This document shows, in pieces, positions 31,078 through 42,772 of a stretch of DNA of 64,000 nt. The notes beneath the pieces were generated by a model. That model was not told where the DNA came from and did no database searches. It worked only from the letters and a program-made list of their open reading frames with translations. The stretch comes from Nemertoderma westbladi (Eukaryota > Xenacoelomorpha > Nemertodermatida > Nemertodermatidae): contig JAUCBJ010007787.1 in assembly GCA_032718475.1 (NCBI GenBank), positions 1 through 64,000 of the forward strand, written 5' to 3'. Made by a program: the position numbers and the translations under genes. The first letter of the stretch is position 1; every line of letters begins with the position of its first letter.

Positions 31078-32281
31078 TGTTCGCGCTTTTGAAGACCTTG
31101 AGCAGTTTAACCTGCCAAAATTTATATGTCTTTTAGTTAATTAAAACCACTTTAGCATATGACAATATTTTATGCTAATACGCAAAACACTAGCCGAAGT
31201 CAGCCCATGCGCGATCATTCACCCGATGGATCTACACCCGGGAGACTGACTTCGGATGCTTAAATTTTATTATTGCAGTGTAAGGTTGCAGTGTATACCT
31301 ACTGTATTATTCGATAGATCGTTAATAATTAATCTCTGACAGATATTATTGGCTTTCGGGAAATATTAACAGTTCCTTTTGGACGTGGCGCTTTATCTAT
31401 TTAAACAGAACTAAGACTTATACTAAAACGCAACGATACTGCTTATGATTGAAGTATAAAGCGTATTCTTTAGGAAATACTTTGTTACCAATCACAATCA
31501 TACACACTATTCTGCCGACCGTCAGTATATTTGATCACACATAAAGAGAGCAGCAATTGACTCACGTAGGGTCTGCTAAATAACATTGGATTCAATTCAC
31601 ACCACATTAATATAAATCGCAATTGTTATGTATAGCCGGTCTCTCTAACCTGTAGTGTATCAAGAAAATTGGGAATTTGGGTGATTTATCCGTATTATCC
31701 AAAGAGCAATATTTCCATCAACAAATAGGTACAATTAATAACTGACGGTAAAATAACAGTACAAACAATATGATTAATGCAGTTAAATTAAGTGAGTATG
31801 TTAATTAGTTAGATTAGTTAGTTAGGTAACAGTTTATACTTTCGATAATTTAAGCAGTTTTACTAGAGTTCTTCCCAAAAAGCCGGTGTTATGGCGAAAA
31901 TGGGAACACAACAACAGAATCATATAAAATCATATGACTACTACTACTATACGAGTATACCAAAAACTCTTATTCCACGAAGCCCCGTTCAACACAGAGG
32001 ATGAGCATAGAGATAGGAAATTCAGTTCAGTAGCGCTGGGATAGGTCGAAATCAACGCCCACGCAAATTCTATTGGCCGACACGGACAGCAAGGCTTAGG
32101 CAACCTCCCTACACTGGTTGGCCGATTAAACTGAGCCCAGATATCTCCACACAGCACATCAGCCAATAAGCTGGTAGCTTGCACTATTTTAGTTATAAAT
32201 CCCTTTGAGAGTATTCTAGCGACCGGGGGGGAACTGGCCAGCAAAGGCAAACGTATCAGTTATCCCATAAAAGCTTTTACA
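31078..32281 (+). mobile_element. Solo LTR (family LTR-A), 1204 bp, 5-bp TSD
   Basis: Starts TGTTCGCGCTTTTGAAG, ends AAAGCTTTTACA, and is flanked by the direct repeat GAAAC at 31073-31077 and 32282-32286. TG...CA ends plus a 5-bp duplication are diagnostic of LTR-retrotransposon integrase. There is no internal region, so the element was reduced to a single LTR by recombination between its two LTRs. It is the reference copy for the diverged relatives at 1-534, 2210-2803 and 3121-4322. The open frame 31930-32250 on the other strand is incidental. Confidence 0.93.
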
Positions 32282-32286
32282 GAAAC

Positions 32287-33409
32287 AATACGTAGATTTC
32301 CTTTTTGCTATACCAATTTTAACTAAATATTTTAATATTTTTATTGCTATTTGTGATAATAATCAAAATAACCAATGAACTTGAAATAAATAATTAACTA
32401 AACCTGAGATACATTCATTTAATTTCGCAGCATAGTGCCTAATAATTGTAGGTATATTATTGACTACATGATGTTCGTAACATTATTACAGTCAGATAAT
32501 ATAGTTAAATGCTTTAATTCTGAATTACTTAATATATAAGAAGAAAACAATACATGTATCATTTCGTTTCTAAAATTTATATTTTAATAAGCGATTCATT
32601 TATTCGTACTGAATATGGAGAAAAAATGATGCTGATGTAGATTGCATTTTAGCTACCAATTCATTCCGGGGACGTCCCCGGATTGTTAATCGTCCCCGGT
32701 TTGTCGTTGTGTATTCATGCAATTGTCCCCGGTATGAATCAGGTACAACGTAATCATGTGTAATCCGTATCCGTATGTAATGTATATTTTTGAATACATA
32801 TGATTGCATGAACATATCAAGTAGGATAGGGTACTAAGCAAGTTAAATTCTTTAGTACTAAATACATAAGGTTGAAAACATACGATACGTTGGCCTAGGT
32901 ATTATTTTAAGGCCCCGGTAGCGCTACATGGACATAATTTTTATATTGCCTTGTTAGAGCAACTTCTCATTGTCAAAAACGACAATAACTTTGTATGAAG
33001 GTCAATGGAAGATTTGTAATTATGAATAAAAATAAAAAATTCAAATTTTTCAAAAATTGGAAAAATATTGACAAATTTTTGGATAAAGATCCAAAAACCT
33101 TCAGCAAATTCAATTTTGAGTATTTTTCTTTCTAATTTTTCAAATCGCATCAAAAATGTTTGTATGCTCTTTCGATATCTCGAAGCAAAATCTCGAAAAT
33201 TAATTAGCAATTGTCATTTTGGAGCTGTTTTTGGTTTTGTTTATTTTTTAATTTTGACAAATTAAAAATTATCAATATTATATTCAATTTTGGCCATTTA
33301 TTTCCATAATGGAATAAAACAATCAGAATTCGAGGTCGAGATATCTGAAGAGAGCACATCAGAGAACCCCTCGGAGTAAAATTTTTGAAAATTTATTGAA
33401 AATTGAATT
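32287..33409. other. AT-rich intergenic DNA with GGGGACGTCCCC palindrome
   Basis: No gene seen. At 32655-32735 'tcattccggggacgtccccg', 'gattgt' and 'gtgtattcatgcaattgtcc' match 37255-37325, so this is a dispersed repeat. Open frames at 32600-32815 and 32941-33265 have strong AT bias and no domain. Confidence 0.5.
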
Positions 33410-33636
33410 GTCTGAAGCTATTTTTATGCAAAAAAATAACATTCCGAGATAATTGCCTTTAAAATTTGAACCTTCCCGCGTCAAAATTGTCTGTTAATAT
33501 GTGAGAAAGTCTGCCAATATATATATATATATCAACAAGAAAGCATAAAACCATGCTAAGAATTTTGCTATGGGGTTTTTCCTGACCGCTGATTTCATTT
33601 TTGAGGTCAGTTTTCAATTTTAATGAAATCTAGTTT
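33410..33636 (-). repeat. Inverted copy of the 16120-16400 repeat
   Basis: Read on the minus strand it gives 'ctagatttcattaaaatt', 'aaactgacctcaaaaatgaaa', 'aaaaaccccatagcaaaatt', 'cgcgggaaggttcaa' and 'ttatctcggaatg', as in 16140-16330. A (AT)n run lies at about 33518-33531. Confidence 0.75.
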
Positions 33637-34640
33637 GTGAGTGGGGCAGGGTTGTCGGAGGTTGAAGGAGTGGGTGGGGCAGGGTTGTCGGAGTTTAAAA
33701 GAGTGAGTGGGGCCGGGTTGTCGGAGGTTGAAGGTGTGGATAGGGCAGGGTCATTAGAGTTTAAAGGAGGGGGTTGTGCAGGGTCGTCGGAGTTTAAAGG
33801 AGTGAGTGGGGCAGGGTTGTCGGAGTTTAAAGGAGTGAGTGGGGCAGGGTCGTTGAAGGTTGAAGGAGTGGGTGGGGCAGGGTCGTTGGAGTTTAAAGGA
33901 GGGGGTGGGGCAGGGTCGTTGGAGGTTGAAGGAGTGGGTGGGGCAGGGTTGTCGGAGTTTAAAGGAGTGGGTGGGGCAGGGTCGTTGGAGTTTAAAGGAG
34001 TGGGTGGGGCAGGGTTGTCGGAGTTTAAAGGAGTGGGTGGGGCAGGGTTGTCGGAGTTTTAAGTAGTGAGTAGGACAGGGTTGTCGGAGTTTAAAGGAGT
34101 GGATGGGGCAGGGTCATTGGAGTTTAAAGGAGTGGCTGGGGCAGCGTTGTCGGAGTTTAAAGGAGTGGGTGGGGCAGGGTTGTCGGATGTCGAAGGAGTG
34201 GGTGGGGCAGGGTCATTGGAGTTTAAAGGAGGGAGTAGGACAGGGTTGTCGGAGTTTAAAGGAGTGGATGGGGCAGGGTCATTGGAGTTTAAAGGAGTGG
34301 CTGGGGCAGGGTTGTCGGGGTTTAAAGGAGTGGGTGGGGCAGGGTTGTCGGAGTTTTAAGTAGTGAGTGGGGCAGGGTTGTCGGATGTCGAAGGAGTGGG
34401 TGGGGCAGGGTCATTGGGGTTTAAAGGAGTGAGTGGGGCAGGGTTGTCGGATGTCGAAGGAGTGGGTGGGGCAGAGTCATTGGAGTTTAAAGGTGTGAGA
34501 GGGGCAGGGTTGTCGGATGTTGAAGGAGTGGGTGAGGCAGGGTTGTCCGAGGTTGAAGGAGTGGGTGGGACGAGGTCGTTGGATGTTGAAGGAATGGGTG
34601 GGGCAGGGTCGTTGGAGGAGGTTAGGGATTGGGGGCAAGG
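33637..34640 (+). repeat. 33-bp G-rich minisatellite, ~30 units
   Basis: Units of 'ggagtgggtggggcagggtt' plus 'gtcggagtttaaa' show many point variants (gtcgtt, gtcatt, gttgaa, gtcgaa). The unit length is a multiple of three, so three successive open frames (33637-34062, 34066-34359, 34363-34644; GVGGAGLSEFK repeats) run through it, interrupted by 'gttttaagtagtg' variants. The absence of conserved flanks or a plausible start argues against a real gene. Confidence 0.95.
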
Positions 34641-34689
34641 TTAACTGCGTCTGTTGTTGTTATTACCTCTACAAGACAAGGCGTAGAAA

Positions 34690-36600
34690 GAGTCCCGACT
34701 CAAACAGACTACAGCGGCCAAGAATGCAGTTAAGGTTGCATCTAGGTCACTGAACAGGCAGTACTATGTTAATTTACAGGAGCTAGTAAACCAACAGGTT
34801 GATGCCATCAATGATGCTGACGACAGCAGGCAATCATCCCAGGCATGGAGATCGATCAACTTGCTTGCTGGTCGAAAAAGCCAACCAACCACCAAGGTTA
34901 AGGCTGAATCACCAGCCGATCGCCTCAATGGTTGGAAAGCCCACTTTGAAAAGCTCCTCAATAATGACAGGGTATTGCCTGATAACTTTATAGAAGTAAA
35001 AGTGTATGAGTCTGTACTCCCAGATATTCCCATTGGTGATATCTCCTTTGCAGAAGTGAAGGCTGCTGCAAAGAGCATTAAGACCAATCGTGCCAGTGGA
35101 GTAGATGGTGTTCCCCCTGAGGTCTTTAAAATACCTGAGTGTTTAAAGCTCATCTATCCCATCATAGTAGACATGTACCGAACAACAAGAGTCCCACAAG
35201 AAATGGAAAGAAATAAGTTGGTGCCAGTTCCCAAGAAGGGCAACCTAACACTCTATGGTTCTTTTCGGCGAATCTCATTGATCTCGATTGCTGCAAAGCT
35301 ATACAATAGGATTCTATTAAATCGCATCAGGGATCCCATTGAGAGACTGCTCCGTGGAAATCAGAATGTGTTCCGTAAAGGTCGTGGGACCATGGAGCCT
35401 ATTTTGGCACTTAGAAGGATAATTGAAGAGTTATCAAAAAAGAAAGAAAGGCATCTGGCTGTTATCTTTGTTGACTTCTTCAAGGCCTTTGATTCAGTCT
35501 CTCGCTCACGTATCTTCAGCATACTTTCATTATATGGGATTCCTGATGAAATTATTGCAGCAATAAGATCAGTCTACGATGGTTCGACAACATTTGTGTC
35601 TACTGTTGACGGTGACAGAACCATTTGAAGTGTTATGTGGCGTCCTCCAGGGAGGCACACTTGCACCATTCGTGTTCATAATGTTGTTGACTATGTTCAA
35701 CGCATGTCCTTAGATCATCATAATGATGATAGGGTGATGATAACTCCACCTACTGGCTCCTTAAGTCGAGGAAATCCTGCCAAGTACCTAACTAATCTAG
35801 ACTTTGCTGATGACTTAGGAGTACTCTCAGAATCACTAGAGGGAGCCCAACGGCTCCTCAGCTCATTAGAACATGCTGCTTCTAGTGTTGGTCTTTTTAT
35901 TAACTCCAGAAAGACCAAAATTTTGACAGTTAACTTTGAAAGTCCTCAGCAAGTCTCTGATCGGATGAGCATAAGCTCAAAGATAGTATGCTTGAGCATG
36001 TGGATGACTTCTGTTACCTGGGATCATGGATCCGGAAGTCAGGTGAGGACCTTCGAATATGTAAGGGAAAGGCATGGGCAGCCTTGAATAGGCTTTCCGG
36101 GATTTGGAAGTCACCGAGAATTAATCGGAAACTTAAGGTCCGATTATTTAGAGCAGCAGTAGTTAAAGTACTCCTCTATGGGAGTCCATGCCGGGCTCTA
36201 ACTGCTGAGGACACCAAATCTCTGGATGGCACATTCACAAGAAGGCTACGCCGGGTTTATTGTGTCAAGTACAGTGCACATATCTCCAACCAGACACTAT
36301 ATAACATTGGAGGTGTCTCATTGGTTCCCCCAAGCTTGACACTAGAACAAAATCGCCTCCGCTTTGCAGGACATTGCTTTCGCCGTAAGGACCAGCCAGT
36401 GCATAATCTTGTACTTTGGCAGCCTCATGGAGGGAATAAGCATGGTGGACAGCCCATGACTTTCTTGAGACGCATCTTAAAGGACACTAGCAAATGTCAT
36501 GGGTGATAGGGAGTTGTGGCGGTGCAATTTTGTCGATAAGCCGGCACAGCATTCTTAAAAATGCAGTGGCAATGCAGCATGCCGATCCTAGTAGTAGTAG
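34690..36600 (+). mobile_element. LINE family 3 copy 1, RT, frameshifted
   Basis: 5'-truncated non-LTR retrotransposon. Reading begins near 34713 and runs to 35628 with NGWKAHFEKLL, ASGVDGVPPEVF, PVPKKGNLTLYG, RISLISIAAKLYNRILLNRI and FVDFFKAFDSVSRSR. A 2-nt loss near 35620 and a 1-nt loss near 35685 break the frame. The active site LDFADDLGVLSES is at about 35800-35835. Another shift near 35980 leads to DDFCYLGSWIRKSG, LLYGSPCRALTAED and RLRFAGHCFRRKD. The protein ends near 36540, and a 'cctagtagtagtag' tail lies at about 36588-36600. It is close kin of the copies at 37917 and 51578. Confidence 0.92.
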
Positions 36601-37340
36601 TTATTGTTATGCAAACCATGCGTTCATGGCATGACTTATTTATCCGGCATTGAGTATCTGTGACATGGTCTGTGGTGATTCTCAAGAAGACTTCTTAATG
36701 AATGTCCTTCATGAACCACTTTCAAATGTATATTGCAAATGTATATCAAGTTTTTATCAGGAAAATTTGTCATAAAATTATATATTCGAACGATTCGGGC
36801 GGCATATTCTGCTTTAAAACACGATTACTAAAGTATTTGATTTCCAAATTGGCACATTCGACATATATATTCTACTTACTTAAAATTAATCTCTACTTTT
36901 TAGGTGACAATGAATTCCTAGTCCCCATTTTGAACCATGCCACACATACTGCTGCGATTGGTCAAAATGTTAAATTAGATCACAAATATTAATTACATTG
37001 TAGATTCCAGTCCCCACATTGAACAACTGCACCCATACTACAACGAGTGTTTGGAATGTTATATTAACTGTATGGAAAAGGGGACACTTGAAACTATCGC
37101 ATTATACTGGGGACAGTGAAATTTTCAAAACTCAAACACAAATTTACACACGTATTTGACAGGTTTGGGTGGAACAGGGGACATCGCCGAAATGATCTGA
37201 AATTTTCAGAATCCATTAATTTTAGTACGTAGATTCCATTTTTGATATCATTTCATTCCGGGGACGTCCCCGGATTGTAGATCGTCCCCAGTTTGTCGCT
37301 GTGTATTCATGCAATTGTCCCCTGTTTGAACCAGTTCACC

Positions 37341-37342
<2 letters not shown>
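36601..37342. other. Intergenic with GGGGAC/GTCCCC dispersed repeat
   Basis: No gene seen. The repeated 'tccccattttgaac', 'aggggacatcgccg' and 'tcattccggggacgtccccg' blocks from 36910 to 37320 are shared with 30600-30870 and 32655-32735. Confidence 0.45.

Positions 37343-37397
<55 letters not shown>
37343..37397. repeat. (CA)n microsatellite
   Basis: About 27 CA units; also read as the cysteine/valine run in a spurious minus-strand frame. Confidence 0.97.
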
Positions 37398-37399
<2 letters not shown>

Positions 37400-37544
37400 A
37401 TACCGGCAAACCACTCGAAACGCTAACGTGCTCTTTTTCGTCCAAAGTGCTAACTGTTCCAGACGCATGCAAATCAACTATACACCTAACTAACAAATTC
37501 TCTGGAAGGTCGCTAGAGTACAAGGGCGGTAAAGACTACACATA

Positions 37545-37830
37545 TACCATAGCCCTAACTGCATTGTCTATTAATGTTGTGCTAACTGCAAACCTGAACA
37601 ATATTACTATACACCTAACTGCAAGGTCAAATTAATGTTGTGCTAACTGCAAACCCGAACAGTATTATTATACACCTAACTGCATGGTCTATTTAATGTT
37701 GATCTAACTGCAAACCCGAACAGTATTATTATACACCTAACTGCATGGTCTAATTAATGTTGTGCTAACTGCAAACCCGAACAGTATTATTATACACCTA
37801 ACTGCATGGTTTATTCATGTTGTATGCCTA
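37545..37830. repeat. 61-bp tandem repeat, ~4.5 units
   Basis: 'ctaactgcaaacccgaacag' recurs at 37643, 37704 and 37765, with a diverged first unit at about 37580. Each unit includes 'tattatacacctaactgcat' and 'taatgttgtg'. Confidence 0.93.
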
Positions 37831-37916
37831 CTAACTAAGTGTTTAAACAGGATCAAACATTTCATCATTTCTGTAATTCGTCTCGTGATCCTTATTTTGG
37901 CATTCGGCCAATTCGG

Positions 37917-39068
37917 CATTCGTGGGACCATGGAGTCCATAGGATACCCGAAGGATAATTGAAGAGTTATCAAATAAGAAAGATGGCATCTGGCTGTTAT
38001 CTTTGTTGACTTCTTCAAGGCCTTTGATTCAGTCTCTCTCTCACGTATGTTCAGCATAGTTTCATTATATGGGATTCCTGATGAAATTATTGCAACAATC
38101 AGATCAGTATACGATGGTTCAACAACATTTGTGTCTACTGTTGACGGTGACAGAGAACCATTTGAAGTGTAATGGGACGTCCTCCAGGGAGACACACTTG
38201 CACCATTCTTGTTTATAATTGTGGTTGACTATGTTCTACGCACGTCCTTAGATCATCATAATGATGATTGGGTGTTTATAAGTCCACCTACTGGCTCCAG
38301 AAGTCGAGGAAATCCTGACAAGTACCTAACTGATCTAGACTTTGCTGATGACTTAGGAGTACTCTCAGAATCACTAGAGGGAGCCCAACGGCTCCTCAGC
38401 TCATTAGAACATGCTGCTTCTAGTGTTGGTCTTTTTATTAACTCCAGAAAGACCAACATTTTAACAGTTAACTTTGAAAGTCCTCAGCAAGTCTCTGTTC
38501 GGATGAGCATAAGCTCAAAGGATGGTATGCTTGAGCATGTGGACGACTTCTGTTACCTGGGATCATGGATCCGGAAGTCAGATGAGGACCTTCGAATACG
38601 TAAGGGAAAGCATTGGGCAGCCTTGAATATGCTTTGCAGGATTTGGAAGTCACCGAGAATTAATCGGAAACTTAAGGTCCGATTATTTAGAGCAGCAGTA
38701 GTTCCAGTACTCCTCTATGGGAGTCCATGCTGGGCTCTAACTGCTGAGGACACCAAATCACTGGATGACACATTCACAAGAATGCTACGCCGGGTTCATT
38801 ATGTCAAGTACAATGCACACATCTCCAACCAGACACTATATAACATTGGAGGTGTCTCATTGGTTCCCCCAAGCTTGATACTAGAACAAAATCGCCTCCG
38901 CTTTGCAGGACATTGCTTTCGCCGTGAGGACCAGCCAGTGCATAATCTTGTACTTTGGCAGCCTCATGGAGTGAATAAGCATGGTGGACAGACCATGACT
39001 TTCTTGAGACGCATCTTAAAGGACACTGGCCTTGAAGAAGCGGATGATATAGCAAATGTCATGGGTGC
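37917..39068 (+). mobile_element. LINE family 3 copy 2, partial RT
   Basis: Begins in the RT palm ('cgtgggaccatggag', equivalent to GRGTMEP), with a small deletion that removes ILALR, and continues through FVDFFKAFDSVSLS. A stop at 38170 (GTGTAA) precedes a long intact frame from 38209. That frame carries LDFADDLGVLSES, CYLGSWIRKSDED, LLYGSPCWALTAED and LRFAGHCFRREDQ. The copy stops abruptly after 'aatgtcatgggtg' (about 39068) without the family tail, so it is truncated at both ends. Confidence 0.9.
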
Positions 39069-39159
39069 AGGGTTGATAAAAATCATCATTTTTCATTTCA
39101 TTTCAATCATTTTTTTTGTTTAAATCAGATTTTTTTTCATTTAAATCGGGTGACTAAAA

Positions 39160-39365
39160 AGCAAAGCGAAATATCGAGTGTCGTGGTCCCGGCCGGCCGC
39201 CCGACGGATCCTTCCGTCGACGGGATAGGCGGGGATTCCCGGGAACTCGGGCCCACAGGGCTCCCGCGTCCCGATACCGGGTTGCTCGGGTCCGAGATGG
39301 GACGTGAGGCTGTAGCTGGGGCGGCAACCAGCGAAATATCGAATCCCGATTCCGACTTTTTTGAA
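39160..39365. other. GC-rich islet bounded by direct repeats
   Basis: About 200 bp of very GC-rich DNA ('ggtcccggccggccgcccga', 'gggaactcgggccc') in an otherwise AT-rich region. It starts and ends near the direct repeat AGCGAAATATCGA (39163-39175 and 39333-39345). Open frames exist on both strands (39150-39392, 39154-39426) but neither shows a recognised domain. Confidence 0.6.
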
Positions 39366-39759
39366 ACGGGATCCCGAAGTTTAAATGGTTAAATAAATTT
39401 GTTGAACATCTAAAAAAAAGTTCCATCAGAACGGAAAATGTTTTGATTATATCTAATTTTTATTTCAGTAAACCATCCAGTAATCAATTATAAGATAATT
39501 TTAATATATCTTTATCTTACTAATATTTCAGAAGTGTAAAATAAAGTGAGTGTTACTGAAAACCTGCCTCATATTCACTCACTATTAACTTTGATGAATT
39601 TAATCCAAAATTGCTTATTTCCTATCTAATTGCGGCTGTACATCAATATGGCTTATCTAAATTACTCTATACTGTATAATGGGTTGTTCTAGTACACAAC
39701 GCCATATATCGCAACACTATCATTATAGTGAATTTTAATTGTTTTGAATTTTAACAATT

Positions 39760-41545
39760 GTCAATTATTAATCTGACGCATATTATATTTATTGTTTCAC
39801 AAACTAATTTCACCAATTTACAACCCAAATTAAATTTGCCACAGTTTGAGTTTGTGTTTTATGTATTTTATTATACCTCAACAATAGACGAAACGAGGAA
39901 ATATTCTAATAACGATTGTCTTTCTATGTGTAAGTTTTCCATTTCACCATTCTTATTCGTTTCAGTCTGGGAATAAATTTCGGTTTGCCTATGTTTCATT
40001 AGACTAGTTGTCAATGTCCAGGTAAGAAACCATTATGTTTCCATGACAATACAAAATTATCGGGTTAGGACTTTGTATAAAGTACTTTCAAAAGAAAGTA
40101 TAAGTTAGGACTTTAGCGCTCCCGGAGTTTATGCAAACGGTTTTATTTTTAAGTGTTCGATGTGAAATTGGTTATTTGCGAAACGGAGCCGGGTATTCGC
40201 AATCAACATTCGGCGAGTTAGCGTATTAGGGTATTTTCGGTCTTACAATCATTTAGCACTTAGTACAAATTGAATATAAGTGTGATTGACTAATCAACGA
40301 AAATTAAAATAACACGAGAGAAAGTAAAAAACATTATTGATAATAGGTAATAAAAATTAAAATATAGCAGACAATAAAAGTCAGAAAAACCGACGTAATG
40401 ATTTATGTAAAGGAACTTTCATATTTTACCGATTTATAACTGATGTTACACGAATAATGATTGAATTGTATTATTTTTTCCTGCAAATATTGTAAATTGA
40501 TAAAAGTGAAACTATAACTACAGTATTTTACATGATTGTGTGAAAGGTTTCACATAAAGCAGTATTTATTTACCGAGTGAGGGTGGCGAGGGATGTTTCC
40601 ATAAATATACAAGGGTCATTCATTCATAAACGTTGACAGTGCCCTTTTCACAAAATGGTGCCATTTTGTTAAATTATGTCAATTTAAGGGCGTTCTGAAT
40701 GCTTAATTATTAGCGTTAATATTGTAATGTTTAGGAATATTAATGAAATTCATATCCTTTTTATGCAATTAATTGCAGTTGGTACATCAACTAAACTTAC
40801 ACTTCGCCTACAATCAATGGTTATCAGTAATGGGAAATACTATCAATATTTGTTATAGAAGTTTATTGTTACTAAGTTAGTGATTATTACTTAGCTGCGT
40901 TACGAGGATATCACCACATCGAGAAGTTGACATAATGTAACAAGTTGTTAATTTTCATAAAAATAGCGCACGTTTAGGTACGCCTATAATGCACTAATTA
41001 TTGCAATTTACCTGCTATAAAAGAAAAGGCAACTTTGTGGAATAAAATTACGCATTACTCTACATAAAAACAAATTGAGTTTTCTCTTTAACCATAAAAT
41101 TGTTTCACTACTGTAATATTTTCACAAATTTAGAACCTCAATTTGGGGTATCTCAACAATTAGACCGGATGAATTTTGAAATAACGATTGTCAATATATC
41201 TAGGTTTTCCATTTCACGGCAATCACTCACTACATAATAATATGTCGCCTGTGCAATAAATTGAAATACATTGTATGGATGTCCAGGTAAGAAACCATTA
41301 CGTTTCCATGACAATACACAGTTATCGGGTTAGGACTTTGTATAGAGTACTTTCAAAGACTATCTAAAAGTAATAAGTTAAGACTTTAGCGCTCCCGCAG
41401 TTTGTGCAAAACGATTTTATTATTAGGTAATACGTGTGCAATTGGCTATTCGCGAAACGGAGGGGTATTCGCAATTAACATTCAGCGAGTTAGCGTATTA
41501 GGGTATTTGCGGTCTTATAATCATTTAGCACTTGGTAGTTGGTAC
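39760..41545 (+). repeat. Diverged direct duplication, ~500-bp arms, 1.27 kb apart
   Basis: 39760-40275 and 41060-41545 align by eye. Shared blocks are 'ataacgattgtc', 'gttttccatttcac', 'atgtccaggtaagaaaccat', 'gtttccatgacaatacac', 'atcgggttaggactttgtat', 'gactttagcgctcccg' and 'gcgagttagcgtattagggt'. The arms are about 80-85% identical, and the 780 bp between them has no coding frame. This could be an old tandem duplication, or LTR-like arms of a decayed non-autonomous element; I see no TG...CA ends or target duplication. Confidence 0.75.
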
Positions 41546-42384
41546 AAATGGAATGTAAGTGTAAGAAGTGTGTTTGTAAGTTAGCATTATGGCCATTCCA
41601 TACTCTTGAGTGTTTAAGTGTGTTTGAAAAGTACCAATTCCCATAATGCCGCTAAGGGGGGCCAAGTTTTTCATACACATGACACACTGGACTGCAAAAG
41701 TGGTAAAACGCTAACTTGTGGGAAATGGTCTAAAAAACGTTTTGACAAAGTTTCAGATTGCAAGGACCACGAGTTAGCACTTTGAGTTAGCACTTTGGAA
41801 AAGTTAGCACAATAGCGGAAAAAGAGCTTGCAAAGTTAGCCCTTTGGTATATTTGCCAACACACACACACACACACACCCCCCCACACACACACACACAC
41901 ACACACACACCCCCACACGTCACACACAGACTTTTGAGAAACGGCCATAGTATAATTATATCAGTTCGCTGATGGCTCGCCATACGTGTCTCGCCCCACA
42001 TAGGATAAATTGCAAGCTAAAAATAGTACACCAAATAGATAGGACACAAAGCAAATCACGTTAAAAATAATGCATTAAATAAATAGTATAAACATCAGGC
42101 TAAAAAACTAATTTCCCCGTGGAGTCTACTTTGGGCGGCCGTTCGTCTTAACATGTAATAAATTGGTTTTGAAAATTAAGTGTTTAACTACTTAATTAGG
42201 GTTCGTCTATGTACATTTATTAATAATTTGATATAATTATAATAATACTATTATTATTTTATTAATAATAATTTATTAAGTTTTAATAATGATTTTTATG
42301 ATACTGTATATTTATTTATTTATTTATGATACTGATATTATTTTTCTTATAAATTTAATTATATTATTTTTAATAAGTATATTT
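41546..42384. other. Mosaic intergenic DNA with CA/C tract
   Basis: No gene is supported. 'gttagcac'-like phrases repeat at 41775-41845. An interrupted (CA)n/C tract lies at 41860-41925. Then come fragments of the 545-bp repeat (41930-42000) and of the 26640-26700 repeat (42001-42080) joined end to end. A TTATT-rich stretch follows at 42210-42370. Confidence 0.5.
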
Positions 42385-42671
42385 AGGCCCATGTGAAGAA
42401 TACCAGACTTTCTGCCGTTATATTTCACTTTGCAGTTACCCCCATGTGAAGAATATCAGGTTTTCACAAAAAAACACAGGTTACAGACGGGTTGAATCTT
42501 GAATCTAACCAAAACAATAAACGAATTAGTATATGTACAGCTTATAAGACAGAAATTAGCGCTATAAAACACTTAATAAAGATAAATTAAAAAAAATACA
42601 AAATATTCATATATAAAATTCCAATAAAAAGTCGACCGAAAAGTGAAATCCTGGAATTCTTCACATGGGCG
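42385..42671. mobile_element. 287-bp MITE with 9-bp TSD
   Basis: The left end AGGCCCATGTGAAGAAT and right end ATTCTTCACATGGGCG form inverted termini. AGTATATTT flanks both sides (42376-42384 and 42672-42680). The left arm has a second, tandem copy of the end motif ('cccatgtgaagaatatcagg', about 42431). The interior contains the 'ggttacag...taaccaaaacaataaac' core also found in the dispersed poly-C/G family. Confidence 0.85.
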
Positions 42672-42772
42672 AGTATATTTTGGCCGACAATAATTTAATT
42701 ATTTATTAAAGAAATAATTATTAAGATTAAATTCAAGTCTTATAATCTAGCACTTTTACAGCTTTATATAGA

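Noticed and set aside
39150..39426. Protein gene in the GC-rich islet
   Set aside because: Frames are open on both strands because of GC content and no domain is recognisable.
39760..41545. LTR retrotransposon with two LTRs
   Set aside because: The arms lack TG...CA ends and a target duplication, and the interior has no coding or priming sites; kept as a duplication only.
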